From assembly GCA_000151295.1 (NCBI GenBank), contig GG745365.1, forward strand, positions 344,832 to 393,209: a DNA stretch of 48,378 nucleotides. Reading direction: 5' to 3'. Under the pieces are notes generated by a model that saw only the letters and a list, made by a program, of their open reading frames with translations, did not search any database and was not told the DNA's origin. The position numbers and the translations under genes were made by a program. Positions 32,270 to 43,283 of this stretch are shown piece after piece (positions within the stretch are counted from its first letter, which is position 1; each line of letters begins with the position of its first letter). The DNA comes from Allomyces macrogynus ATCC 38327. Its lineage: Eukaryota > Blastocladiomycota > Blastocladiomycetes > Blastocladiales > Blastocladiaceae.

Positions 32270-35200
32270 TCAGATCGACGGCGACCCTGGTGGCGGCGGC
32301 GGCGGCGCGACAAACGGCAAATCCAATCCGTCCGGCACGACCTGCATCGCCCAATCGCCAAACGAGTGCGGGAAGGCTGGCAGCGGCATTAAATCCCTTG
32401 GCCGCGTCGCTGCCGCTGCCGCCATGGCCGGCCCCGCATCCACCACAGCCGGTCCCTGATACGCGTTCTTCGCGGGCGCGACATAAACCCCCGCCAACTT
32501 GGGCACATCGCGCGCGTACTCGGCAATATCGTCCATCAACAGCGCAAGGGCGCGGTCCGTGCGCGCGTGCCGCGCCGCCGCGCGTTCCGGGTCTGCCGCA
32601 GCACTCGGGGCCGGCAAGGGCGCGGCCGGTTCCCCGCCCTCGGCCGCAATCACGGCGTCCAGCTGGTCGAGCTGCATGCGGCACGTGTGGTACGTGTGCA
32701 GTGCGAGCGGCACGGTCGGGAGGAGCCGGTCGAGCACGACGAGCAGTTCGCGCAGGGCGTCGCGCACGAGCACGGCGTTGCCGCCGCCGGCAACGATGAC
32801 GCGGCCGGCCGAGATGACGGAACCCATTTGGTGCAGCATCGTAGAAAAGTAGAGGTGCATGAAGGGCCGGATCGCGGAAAAGACTTGGGCAATGCTCGAC
32901 ACGCAGGTTTCGAGAATCGCCACGTATTGCGGGTACAGAGCAGGTGGGGCCGGGGAGAGGGTGGACGAGGTGGGCGCGGTCGAGGATGACGACTTGGATT
33001 TGGAGGTTGGCGCCGTGGGCGTCGTCGTATGCGTGACGACGTGCGCGCGGAGCCGCGCGCGCGCGTGCATGAACGGGTCGTCGGCAGCGAGCGGCGATAC
33101 GCCTGGTGGAGGCGTCTCGTCGCCCTCGGCCTCGTTCTGGTGCAGTGTTGCGGCAATCACCATCGTCACGAGCGGCCGGTACATGTAAATGATCGTCTGC
33201 GTGTACCCCATGGTGAGCACAGCCGACTCGAGCGTCGCCGTCGACGGTGGTGCCCCATCCAGCGTATGAAACGCGGCCGGATCAAACACGAGTTCCTGCG
33301 GAATCCCTGAGCGGAACTGCGTGAGCGCCGCATGCAGTTCCGGCAGGAGCTTCGCCGACAGTTGCTTGCGGCGGTAGAACGAGTTGGCGACGCGCAGTAC
33401 TTTCCCAACGATTTCGGACCATGCGAGATAGTACGGGAAGTAGCTCGTTGGTGGGAGCAGGAGATCCTGCTCGTCGGCGTACTTGGCGCGGTTATCGTCC
33501 GTGTCCTTGATCGCGTCGAGGTCCAGGACACAGTCTTCTTCGTGCACCATGATGGGCCTCCCGCCGGCCGCTGCGCCGAGTCGGTCCATGATGAAGACGA
33601 CCAGGAACGTCAGGATTCGACTCGGCACGCCTGGTGCGTGCTGCGCGAGCTTGACGAGTTCGGGCGACAATTCGCGCCGCTCAGCGTGAGTGTCGGTACC
33701 ACCACCACCGCCGCGCCGCCCGAGCCCCGTCCACGTCGTGGTCGGCATCACCGCGCGCTGGTCGAGGTTCAAGCCGAGCGACAGCGCGATCCGGAATCCC
33801 ATGCCGGACGTCAGCCAGTTGTTGCCCGACGGAATCCCGAGATCGAAAATCGCGAGCAGCAGCGCGGCCTGCGCGTCAGTCAAGTGGTTGGCGGCCGACG
33901 AGCACACATTGGCCAGCAGCCGCTTGCCGTGCGCCGACATGATACGCGAGTACGGCACGGCGACACAAATCTGGTGCTGCAGTTCCCACATGGCCGCGGG
34001 CATAGCGAGCGCTGCGTAGATCAACAGCGCGTGCCGGTTGAACTCGGCCGTGCACGCTTCATTCGCCGGGTCGGTGAGGGCGCGGTCCACGTACGCAACC
34101 GATTCGTTGAGCGTGCGCCGCGACAGCATCGGCCACCAGTGGTGCACGCGCTCCTGGTAAACGTTCAGTAGCAGCTCGAGAAGATCTCGTCGCGGAAACC
34201 ACACGCGGTGCCGCAGAATCTCGTTCATGGTCACATGCTGCACGGCAATCTGCGAGAAGAAGACGTTGACGCCATCGAGGTTCGTGTTGCTCGGCAAGCC
34301 CTTGAGTAGGTGGTACCCGGACGAGTTGCCGTAGTTGCTGAATCCGCGCGGCGTGCCGTTGGCATCGAGCGTCACGAGCAGGGCGAGGTTGTTGGCAATC
34401 TCGTCGACGTCGGCGTCGGTGCTCGGGCGCGTCACGGAGCTCGTGAGCGGGACATGCGTGTCGAGCACAGACGCGGGCTGGAAGAGCGACACGATCGGTT
34501 GGCCGGTGCCGTTCTTGACGGCGTTCAGCTTGCCTGCCTTGGGCCCGCGCTTGAGCGGCTCCTTGTACTCACAGAGAAGTTCAAAGTCTTGGCAATGCTG
34601 GCACGGCTCGGTGCCGCTGCACTACAGTCAATGGAGCGATCAGCGAGACGTTCAGCGAGTGCTTTGAGGACACGACCAGATCAAATAATCGCACCTTGAT
34701 CTTGCGCTTGCGGCACTGCAGGCACGCGCGCGCCGCGCGCGCCTTTTTCGCGGGAATCAAACTCGACGCCGGAACGGTCACGTACCCCGGCGGAATCCCG
34801 CCAGCAGCAGCGATAGTATTCGCGTCCATGATCGGCGCGCCCGGCAGGACCTGCATCGCAGCGGGCGGGACCATGGGCGAGCTCGTCGCCAATTGCGAGT
34901 ATTGGAGCGCATCGACCGTGTTTGCAGCGACTTGGCTCGGAACATGCTGGGTGGCCCGCAGCGCACCGGGTGGAGTTGATGCGGATGGCGGCGCGTAAAG
35001 AGGTCCCGGGTTGTAGAGCGCGACCTGGTCATCGTGGTCGTACGGGCCGTAGGTCGGGTTCAGCGAGATGGTTGCCGATGGCGCGGCGGGAGGTGGTGGT
35101 GCGTGCGTGGGCGTGCCCGGGAACTGGAGCGCGCCCATCGAGGTCGGGTAGGTCGACATGGGCACGGAGCGCGGCGAGCTGTCGGTCGTGACCGCGTTAC

Positions 35201-35810
35201 TGAGCCTGGTGGTCGACGGATGGAGGTCCGACGCGTAGGGCGCGGCGCGCGCATGATCGACGGGTGCGTACGCGGCAGGATCATGCGTGCCCGCAAAGTG
35301 GGCGCCAATCGCCTGCGGCTGGCCGGCGTACTGCTGCTGATGGTGATGCAGGTGCGAATGTGGCTGCGACGGCTGCTGCGAGTGGTAGACCGACTGCTGC
35401 AGCTGCTGCGGCTGCTGCGGCTGCGATTGCTGCTGTTGCTGCACCGAGCGGTAGTAGTGCGCCGCGGCTGCCGGCACAAGACTGCTCGGGTCGATGAGAA
35501 CCGGCGCGTACGTTGGTGCCGGCCCAGCACGGTCCGACGACGCGTCGCCGTACTGTCGCGGCGCGGGCATCGAATACCCTCCACCCACGTGGATCTGGCC
35601 GGCCGTCGTCGGCGCCACGCTGTTGCAGTTAGGGTCGTTTCGCACGGCAAGCAGGTCGTTGGTAAACTCGCTGGGCGGGTACGATGGCACGCCAGAACCT
35701 TGGGCGTACTGCATCGCGTAGGGCGTTCCCGACGATCCCGCGGCAGGGTTGTTCGCGTTCGCGCCGCCCTGCTGATGCATCCCGCCGCCTTGGTACGCCG
35801 GGTTCGACAT
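32270..35810 (-). CDS. Zn2Cys6 fungal-specific transcription factor, two exons, 1155 aa
   Basis: Exons 35810-34695 and 34621-32270; the 73-nt intron (donor GTGCGA, acceptor TGTAG) is phase 0 and falls inside the zinc cluster, between its second and third cysteines. Spliced, the cluster reads C-x2-C-x6-C-x5-C-x2-C-x6-C with Cys at about residues 363, 366, 373, 379, 382 and 389 (CLQCRKRKIKC then SGTEPCQHC). It binds DNA as a Gal4-type binuclear cluster. Residues 1-350 are a disordered Pro/Gln/His-rich region with a polyglutamine stretch near 123-160, a likely activation domain. Past the cluster, a helical fungal_trans-type regulatory domain begins around residue 480 (RHRVWFPRRDLLELLLNVYQE, HHWWPMLSRRTL, GMGFRIALSLGLNLD). 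The regulated genes cannot be inferred. An N-terminal tail this long before the cluster is uncommon. Confidence 0.92.
35385..35455. repeat. CTG/CAG-rich tract encoding polyglutamine
   Basis: Imperfect CTG/CGG triplets on the plus strand; on the coding strand they give QQQQQSQPQQPQQLQQ in the activation region of the Zn2Cys6 factor. Confidence 0.8.
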
Positions 35811-37255
35811 TCGGTTTGTGCGAGGTCAATGGTCGTGATGCAGTCGCTCGCGCGCGGGCCGAGAACGGCTTTAACGAGTCGTGGTGCAGATCAGAAGGGA
35901 CCGACGGGCGCGTGTCGCGGTGGAGAGCGTTGCACGCGCAGGACGAGGGAGAGAGAAAGAGTGCGCGCGCGCGGACCGAGCGTCGGTCCGCTCGAACGGC
36001 GAAACGGGCCGGTCGTAGGCGACACACGGAAGAGTCTTGCAGCGTGAGAGCAGGAGATGAAGGTGCGCGCGTGATTGTGACACTGGGTCGCCAAATATGG
36101 TCCCAACGCGCTGGGACCCGCAGGAGCAACAAGGCGCGCGTGGCGGGAGCGGGGCGGCGCGGGCGCAAGAGCGCACAGGCTGGCAGGGTGGAGAACGTTG
36201 TGGGAGCGTTATTCGTCAGGTTCAAATCGACCAGAACGAACAATATGACGGCGGAGATCGTGCGCAGAACGTACACGAGCACCAGTTGAATGGCCCGCTC
36301 GGTCCCCAATCGTATCAACACGCGACGGTGCCGGCGAAACCGTCCGCTCTTCGAGGGTTTGCCGTCGGGAGCGACACGAGAACGACAGGAACAATGGGCG
36401 GAAGCAATGCCCAGGGACACGTCACTGTTGCAGGAACAACAGGTGTTGCAATGAATTTTGTTGGTCGGTGCCTTTTTGCTTCGGCCTGCATCCACTGGGA
36501 AAACAGTCACCCCTCGATGCTGGTGTGGACAAGAACTCGAACCGACTTGGAATGGCGTTGGACAAGAAGATGTCGGTGAAATGGCGACCGCCAACGACGA
36601 TGAGAAAGCTCACAGTCCACAATGGTGCGCGCCCTCGACCTGTGTTTCGTGGTCGGTGAGGTGCTCTCCTTCGAGGCAAGCCTCACGGGCCGAGGCGAGC
36701 AAGGCGTGGCGGCCAAGGGAGTGATGCAGGACATGATCTCGCACGGAGGAGAGGCGGCGCGCGCCGCGTCAACGAACGAGACCACCGACTGGCCAGGCCG
36801 GCCTCTTGAGGACAGGACAAACGCGCTTCATTTGCATCAATATGCTGCAGCTAGTTGTACTGTTGTTGCGGCTGGTCATGGGCGTTGGACAAGATTGGAC
36901 AAGATGAATGGAAATGGCGTAAACTCACCGAACTGCTGGTTCGACAGCTGGTTCGACTGTTTGGTATGGACGCTTGTTTCGCCATCGAAAACACACCAAC
37001 GAGCGCACCAACCGGAGAAATCAAATTTGAAACGAGCGGAGGGCTACTGCCAGCGCTGAAACGCCAATCGAAATGACACCAACGATCGCCGACGGTGCGC
37101 CTGATGGCGGACCAGCGTCGATGGCCAACAACGAGCAACTGCTCACTGCCTGAACAACAAAATAATGGAAGCAGATCACAAGCGGTTCATTCGGTCACAT
37201 CAAGAACCCAACGACGCACACTCGCGTCCCGCCACGATGACAACGAGGCACGCGC
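35811..37255. other. Long intergenic region upstream of the Zn2Cys6 factor
   Basis: 1.4 kb without a convincing gene. The minus strand directly upstream of the factor is Arg/Ser-rich in translation and probably untranslated leader. A CCAAATATGG palindrome occurs at 36092-36101. Two segments (around 36550-36590 and 36885-36925) share GGCGTTGGACAAGA...GAAATGGCG, hinting at a small old duplication. Confidence 0.4.
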
Positions 37256-38563
37256 CTAGTACTCCTCGGCGGCGATCTGGGCAACCGGGGCGGGCTTGTT
37301 GTCGAAGTAGTTCTCCGAGCGGGGCTCCTCCGGGACCTCGGTCTCGTCCTTGGGGTCAAGGATCGTGACCACATCGGGCATGATCTTCTTGCAGCCGGCG
37401 CGGCCCGTCGGGTCGTAGGGCATCATGATCTTGACCTTGAGGCCGAGCACACCCTGGCGCAGCATGACGTGGCGGACGGCCGAGTCAATGTAGTCCTTGG
37501 CGGGCTGACCCGAGTGCAGGAGCACGCCCGACGTGAACTTCATCGACTTGGCACGAGCAGCGCGGAGCTTGCCCGAGATGACGACCTCGCAACCCTTGGC
37601 GCCCGAGTTCATGACCTGGCGCAGGATACCGTAGGCGGCGCGGCGCACGGCCAGACCCTCGAGCAGCTTGTACTTGAGCGACTCGGCCTGGGCAATGGCG
37701 CAGAGACCACGCTCGGCAACGCGGTCAGCGTAGAGCGAGACCGTGTTCTCGGCAAAGTTGAACCGCTTCTGGATGAGCGACGTGAGCTCGTTGATGCGGC
37801 GGCCCTTCTGGCCAACAATCGTCATGGTCGACGTCGCGCGGATGATGATCTCGGTGCGCGCGGGGGTCACGCGGACCTCGACACCGGCGTAGCCATCCTC
37901 GGCCAGCTCGCGCTGCAGGAACTCGTTCAGCTCGGCGTAGAACACACCGTCGGCGATGAACTGCAGTGAGAAAAAGAGCACAGAGCGGGAAAAAACGGTC
38001 AGAATTCGGTTAGGCGCGCAACAGACTTGATTTGCGAAGGAAACCCGACTGCCGCCGATATGACGCCGAATAACAACGTCCAGCAGCGGCTCGACGCGGA
38101 CCCAACGAGCGCTGCCCATCCCTGAACAACCCGACCCTGCACACTCAAAGACACAGAAAACAGCAATTCCAGCGAGCAGACGGATCAGATAACAGTGTAG
38201 TCATAGCGATCCCGGCCTAAATGGGCGCTCTACTTAGAGGTGTCAGGACAACAATACTCGTCAAGTCCGACCTGCTCGCTGGAAATTGCTGTTCTCGTGC
38301 GCTCCGTGCGCTCTTGCGCGTTATCGACGTCTCGAGCACAGAAAGTGCGAGTGGGCAGGAAAGGTGGTCGGCTTTCGGTGCGGGGTCGGTGGGTGGGCAC
38401 GCCAGTCCATCCGCTTCGAGCGGGCGGGTTTCGGGTTGGTGCGGCGGGCCAACGGGTTTCCGGACGTTGCGTAATCGGGTCGCTCGAGCAGTCGGCGGCA
38501 GCAGTCGTTTTCGTTGGGTGCGCAAATCGTTGATACCTTGCGCTTCTTCGAGATGGTGGCCAT
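37256..38563 (-). CDS. RPS3: 40S ribosomal protein S3 (uS3), two exons, 243 aa
   Basis: Component of the small ribosomal subunit at the mRNA entry channel. Exon 1 (38563-38537) encodes just MATISKKRK; exon 2 (37960-37256) begins [14 protein letters not shown] and continues through the KH domain ([20 protein letters not shown], carrying the GxxG-type loop) and the C-terminal S3 domain ([57 protein letters not shown]). Length equals the typical eukaryotic 243 residues. The 576-nt intron (donor GTATCA, acceptor CTGCAG) is eight times longer than the other introns in this window and holds an inverted repeat. Codon use is strongly biased to C/G-ending codons, as expected for a highly expressed gene. 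Confidence 0.97.
38159..38293. repeat. 21/22-nt inverted repeat inside the RPS3 intron
   Basis: Left arm 38159-38179 (AACAGCAATTCCAGCGAGCAG) has its reverse complement at 38272-38293 with one extra A. The 92-nt spacer continues with weaker complementarity (GACGGA against the reverse complement of TCCGAC). It could fold in the pre-mRNA or be a small terminal-inverted-repeat element. Confidence 0.85.
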
Positions 38564-40046
38564 GTTGAGGATTGAGGGAAAGAGAAAGAGCAGTTGTCGC
38601 CAGTGCGCTGTTGCGATCTGGCGAACGACCAAGGGGATTGGCAGGGATTCATATCAGCACCTTTCAGACCTCTCCATATATCTCAGCACTCTCAGGTGAT
38701 CTGATCAAAATGGCATCACTGCCTCCCCACGTGCGCTGCCACTCAGTTATTCGTCCGCTGACAGGTCACACGGCCGAAAGTGTGAACGATGCGCACTGCC
38801 TCCTTCACGCTGCATGTCCTGCGCGGGCGGCGTTGGCGACGTGTGGTGCAACCGGCGCGCGCCAAGCGGTCGACTTGAGGTAGTTTGGCGAAAGGCGGGG
38901 TGCGAGACGCGCCAGACGCTTGCAAGCGCGCCCATCCTCCCCCTCGCTCTGCCTCGCTTTTTCCCCTGTCGCTGGCGTCGCGGGGGCGTTTGCGCGCTGC
39001 GGCTGCGGACGAGCGGGTTGAGGGTGGGACGAAGATCCATGGAAAAGCGCCATGACAACGAGGACTGGTCTGCCACCCACAATGCCATGACGTCTCCGCG
39101 CGCGACACATACCTGGGACCCAGCGCCATTTTGCACCACGTACTGACTAGTCGGCCCCATCCTCGAGCTCTCGCAAGCGCGTGCATGCTCGTCGTTGACG
39201 TTGTGCGCAAGAAGGGGACCGGGACGTGTGCATCTCGAAACGCGGCCGCCGCGAGTCGGACCGTGGCAGGCGGGCGAACTCAAATTTTTCATTCCATAGC
39301 AAACATGATGGCGCGCCGACGATGTGTGGGCGTGCGCGACCCACCCAACCAACGACGACGAACGACGATGGAGGTAAGTGCCGTGTCGTGGCCGCGTACA
39401 ACGTCGCGACGCCCCTGGGGCCCATGCGTCGTCAACCCGAAAATGCGCAGGCCGCCACCCGGTCGGATCCAGTCGCTGCCGCGTATTCGACCAGCTCGGA
39501 GTTTCATTTCAACCCTGGGGCAGGAATCGGCTTGGCGCCGACTCGGTGCCTGTTCGCTGCGACGTACGACGGACGGGCGGCCACGACCAGCTGCAAGATC
39601 AGGACCCATCAGGATAAATACGCGCGGCCGCCCAGGTCGCCACGGCCACTGTTCCGCTTCCGCTCGGCCCCGTTTTCGACACCGACCAACTAACCGACCG
39701 ACCAACCGACCGGCCGCAGCTCTCGGCGTGTATCTGTTCCTTACCCGGCTGCAAGTTGCATCCGGCGCCAACGGGTCCGACGACAACCACCCGCTCTCTG
39801 CCTGTCAACCGACAAGTTTGCTGCATTCCGCTGCAAACGAACCCGAAGTCCATCTCTGCCATCAGGCAACGGTCAATCGCGCGCAACTCGCGCGCCCACG
39901 ACTGCAACGCTCCGGCCGCCGCCGACGCCGCCGCCACCGACCTGCAAGCCGGCCCCCAAATACTGGGCGCACACCCCCCCGGCACTCAGGGCTCGAACAA
40001 CCAGACGACATCGCACCCTCTTCTTTATATCCCGCGCGCACCGACC
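38564..40046. other. Intergenic between divergent RPS3 and the 40.0-kb gene
   Basis: Stop-rich with no domain in any frame. Contains TATA-like GATAAATAC near 39611 on the plus strand and a short ACCGACC/ACCAACT tandem tract at about 39681-39714. A TTTATAT lies at 40024-40030, unusually close to the next ATG. Confidence 0.45.
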
Positions 40047-41243
40047 ATGTCGCCAACCTCCCACCCCGGATCCGTCTCCTTTGCACTCAGCACCGCACCC
40101 GACGGGGCTGCGATGCCTTCCTCGCGCCGCGTGTCCATGACGAGCGCAGCAACCACGACCACGTCCAGCCGCGGCGGCGGCAGCGCGCATGGCGGCCATC
40201 GTCGATGGGTTCGGCTCGCTGAGCTCCCAACCGACGTGCTCTCGACCGAGGGTCTGCAACGGCTGCTCAGCCCGCCCACAGCAGCAACCGCACCATCGCC
40301 ATCGCCGGCATCCCACAGCAACGCCGCACAGGTAGCGCCCGATATCGTTCCCGCATCCGCCAATTGCGCCTCATCCGATTTGACCACCTCGTCCCTGCCG
40401 CCGCTGTGTCTCGAGGACACGCAGCTGTGGGTCAAGCTCCCGCGGCGGCGGCCTGCAGCCGTGCGGTTCGACCTCTATGTGTACCGCGACCCGGCCGTGC
40501 TTATGGAAAAGGCGACCAGCACGCAGTCGACCCCCGCATCGACGCCGCCCACGCAGCCCGCCGACGTGCCGCCGCCGCCTTACGCGACCGAGCCGCGGTT
40601 CGGGGACGTGGTCGTGGATGCTCCGCCCGGGTCACCGCACGTGGCGCCTGCCAGTACCACGACGCCACCGGCCGCGGCGTACTTGATTGCGCAGGTGCAA
40701 GTGTCGGGCAGCGGCGCGCGCGTGCTGCCGGGCCCGCAGGCGTCGTGGCGCGCATCGGCGACCGTGCAAAACGACGCGCATCTCGATGCAGTCCGTGCGT
40801 GGGTCGCGGTCCAGGTGCAGGCCGCACGGCGCGCATCGACGAGCCCGCTTGCCGCGTCGGCGACGCCAGTTGTGGGCGAGCGCGACTTGGCTGACCCGGA
40901 GGTGGCCGTCGACCCATGCTCGCCGCCCGAGTCGCCGGCGCCGCGCGCTTCGGCGGGTCAACCGCTCGGGCTCGACTGGACGATGACCGACCATTCCGAT
41001 TGGACGACACTGACCGTTGACCAGGTGGATGAGAATGGACGGCACCAGCCGGGCGGTCCAAGCTGCGCAATCGCGCTGACTTCGATGACAGTGCGAGGAG
41101 CGGGTGCTGTGCCGGTCTTTGTGTCGTCATGTAGCCCACCTGCTGGCGTGGGCCTGCAGTTTTGTGTGTATTTTGTGCTGCGTGCGCCTGTCGTTGCATT
41201 CGCCAATCTTTTACCTCTTTTCTCCTCCACCTCCTCTTTGTAA
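40047..41243 (+). CDS. Uncharacterised Ala/Pro/Thr-rich protein, 398 aa
   Basis: Single open frame. The first methionine (40047, context CCGACCATGT) is used; the frame is open further upstream but without an ATG. A TATATC-containing element only ~20 nt upstream could mean that real initiation is at 40110 or 40137. The sequence alternates disordered Ser/Thr/Pro/Ala segments with short folded-looking strands: LCLEDTQLWVKLPRRRPAAVRFDLYVY near 130-155, and AAYLIAQVQVSGSGARVLPG then WRASATVQNDAHLDAVRAWVAVQVQAARR near 210-265. The strand-helix order is reminiscent of a PX or PH-like lipid-binding fold, but no diagnostic residue was found. The C-terminus ends in a hydrophobic stretch (GLQFCVYFVLRAPVVAFANLL) that could be a membrane anchor. 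Function unknown. Confidence 0.6.
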   Translation: MSPTSHPGSVSFALSTAPDGAAMPSSRRVSMTSAATTTTSSRGGGSAHGGHRRWVRLAELPTDVLSTEGLQRLLSPPTAATAPSPSPASHSNAAQVAPDIVPASANCASSDLTTSSLPPLCLEDTQLWVKLPRRRPAAVRFDLYVYRDPAVLMEKATSTQSTPASTPPTQPADVPPPPYATEPRFGDVVVDAPPGSPHVAPASTTTPPAAAYLIAQVQVSGSGARVLPGPQASWRASATVQNDAHLDAVRAWVAVQVQAARRASTSPLAASATPVVGERDLADPEVAVDPCSPPESPAPRASAGQPLGLDWTMTDHSDWTTLTVDQVDENGRHQPGGPSCAIALTSMTVRGAGAVPVFVSSCSPPAGVGLQFCVYFVLRAPVVAFANLLPLFSSTSSL

Positions 41244-42639
41244 ATATGGACCATACAATACCCGTCTCATTTTTTCGACTGTCAAAGCGCTCTGCAATGT
41301 CTTGCGATGCCTCGATCAGCATGCTTTGCCCTGCTTTGCCCTGCTTTGCCCATGCTCTCCCGATAAATATGTATTGGCCCTGCCCCGCGATCCTCCCATC
41401 TCCCTTCTTCTTGCTCAAAAAACTTAATCTGCACTGCTTCAACGACTTCTGGGCTGAAAGTAGAGGTTCAATCCTTGCACCATGAATATTGCGACCTCCC
41501 GCGGGAGCAGATTGACACAACGCTGCACGGAGAAGTGTTGCCAAAACATGTCAAAAACAGCACATAGAGGACTGTATGAAGAACGGGCGCTCTCAGCTCT
41601 TCTTGCTGCGGTTGGTCCTTCTGGCTCGTTCTCGATTCGGTTGAGGAGAACCAAAGGCACTCGAAGTTCGTGTCATGAACACGCAGAATCACGACATGCT
41701 GGTCCGCTGCTGCTGTGCCAGACGTGGATCTATGCCGCTTGTCGTTTGATTGGCAGTTCGCAACGCTTTTTCTCAGATCTTTGCCACTAGGACCCGGGTG
41801 CGTGGGAATGACGTACTTGTAAGCAGCCTTGCAAAAAGCGTCTGCTGTTAATCAAAGTGTGGGCGCTCGTGCCATACCATCTCTTGAGTTCACTAATTGC
41901 GATGTAAGGTCGACATGCCCAACGCACAGACCATTAGCGACTTGCTCGCTTGGGGAAACCAAATTCACTTGCAAATAGATTATTTATCGAATCTTCAATG
42001 GTCTTCATCTTGGGCCGCTGAGAAATAGCAGGCAAAATGCAGTGCTGTTCTTGGGTCCTTCCACTTCCACGTGTCCCTTTCTACCACGCGCTTTGTTTCG
42101 GCCCTTTGGGCCGTCGTTGGGGGGAGGGGGGCAGCCGGCGGCATCGATCGCATCAGGAGAGCATCGGCGGAGCAAGTGAAGGAGCCATGATCTCCAGGCT
42201 ACATCAGCAACCACGCCGCCTTGAGCCCTGAGCGGCAGGCTGAGGTGGCACTGGACGGTGCTCAGAATAACTGACGGTCAGACTTGACTGGTCTCGATTG
42301 GACTGGACCGCATGGGCCGAAGCTTTGGCGCGCCCAAAACTGGCGGAAGCCAGCAATTTATCACGTTTCATACAAGTAGCACTGTCTCCATTCACAAAAG
42401 AACGATGCGTCCCGCGCATCTTCGCCTGCATCGTCTGATGCACGGAACATGAGCCTGATCGAAGAACGCAACAACCCTCCGAGCTCGCTCGGGTCGCGCG
42501 CACTCGCCTGAAGTGCTCTGCACCGCCCACGATCAGCCACCGCTGCCACTTATGTCGTTCGTGCTCCAACTCGAAGCCTACAAAAACTCGGTTCCCACCA
42601 ACTCTCGCTGGCCACCGTCCCCGTTCCCTGCCCAAAACC
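41244..42639. other. Intergenic, with a 10-bp tandem repeat
   Basis: AT-richer than the genes on either side and stop-rich in all frames. TGCTTTGCCC occurs three times in tandem at 41322-41351. No gene supported. Confidence 0.5.
41322..41351. repeat. 10-bp tandem repeat, three copies
   Basis: TGCTTTGCCC x3, perfect, in the 3' flank of the 40.0-kb gene. Confidence 0.9.
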
Positions 42640-43283
42640 ATGATGCGCAGGCCCACCAAGCACGCTCCCCACCGCGGTGCGGCCAAGACCAAGCTCAAGG
42701 GGCAACCACCAGCCGCGGCCGTGATCATGCCCGTGATCAAGCCCGTGATCAAGCCCGTGATCCAGCACACGAAACGGCTCGGCGCGCTCTTGCAAGACCT
42801 TGTCCGCGACGCTCTTGCGGTGAAGTCAACGCGTCAAGCGGCACGGCCACTTTGGTCGCCGATATTGGCCACGTCCACCACCAGTACCAGACGGACGCGC
42901 TACCTGCCCGGTATCGCGCCCTACTATGGTATGTTCTGCGCGCTTTTGCACCCATGCCCTTTGTTGGGTGCGACCAACCCGCAAGGGCGACGAGAGCAAC
43001 CACAACCACTACGGTGGCAGGTGCGGCACAGGTGCTGCGGATTACCGAGGGTGTGCTCTCGATCTCTGGCCCGGGCAACTTTTGTCACGCACCAACCGTT
43101 CTCGTCAAGTACGGCGCGGTTCCCGCTGACGCTGCATGCGATGGTGCCAAGACGCCCGACCACACTGTGGCTGGCGACGAGGACGGCAAGCTGCTGCCCA
43201 CCATTATTTACGGGTCGACCGCGGCGCCCATCGACGTGGTCTTCAAGTCGTGCGCCATCCTGCCGCTGCGCACGGGCGACTGA
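42640..43283 (+). CDS. Small uncharacterised protein, two exons, 183 aa
   Basis: Exons 42640-42928 and 43021-43283 with a 92-nt intron (donor GTATGT, acceptor GGCAG), phase 1, joining APYYG to AAQVLRITEGVLS. The N-terminus is basic (MMRRPTKHAPHRGAAKTKLKG) and then has a 12-nt tandem repeat giving MPVIKPVIKPVIQ, a helix GALLQDLVRDALAV, and a linker. The second exon reads as a compact beta-rich domain: VLRITEGVLSISGPGNFCHA, PTVLVKYGAVPADAAC, then KLLPTIIYGSTAAPIDVVFK and CAILPLRTGD at the end. No family was recognised. The alternative frame of the first exon is also open, so the gene model is moderate only; canonical splice sites and matching phase favour it. Confidence 0.5.
42716..42763. repeat. 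12-bp tandem repeat encoding PVIK units
   Basis: Units of GCCCGTGATCAA repeated about four times (first and last imperfect). In frame it yields MPVIKPVIKPVIQ in the small protein at 42640. Confidence 0.8.

Noticed and set aside
36092..36101. CCAAATATGG palindrome matching the CArG (MADS-box) consensus
   Set aside because: A single 10-bp match in 1.4 kb of noncoding DNA is not informative without conservation.
36531..36925. Two similar segments with GGCGTTGGACAAGA and GAAATGGCG
   Set aside because: Similarity covers only ~40 bp and does not extend; could be chance or a minor old duplication, too weak to annotate.
38040..38250. Possible C/D snoRNA in the RPS3 intron
   Set aside because: CTGA-like D boxes are present on the minus strand, but no proper RTGATGA C box lies at the right spacing.
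39681..39714. ACCGACC/ACCAACT tract as a CRISPR-like or functional repeat
   Set aside because: Short, imperfect and without spacers; a simple-sequence tract in fungal intergenic DNA.
41440..41480. GGTTCAATCC resembling a tRNA T-loop
   Set aside because: No matching acceptor stem, D-arm or anticodon arm could be drawn around it on either strand.
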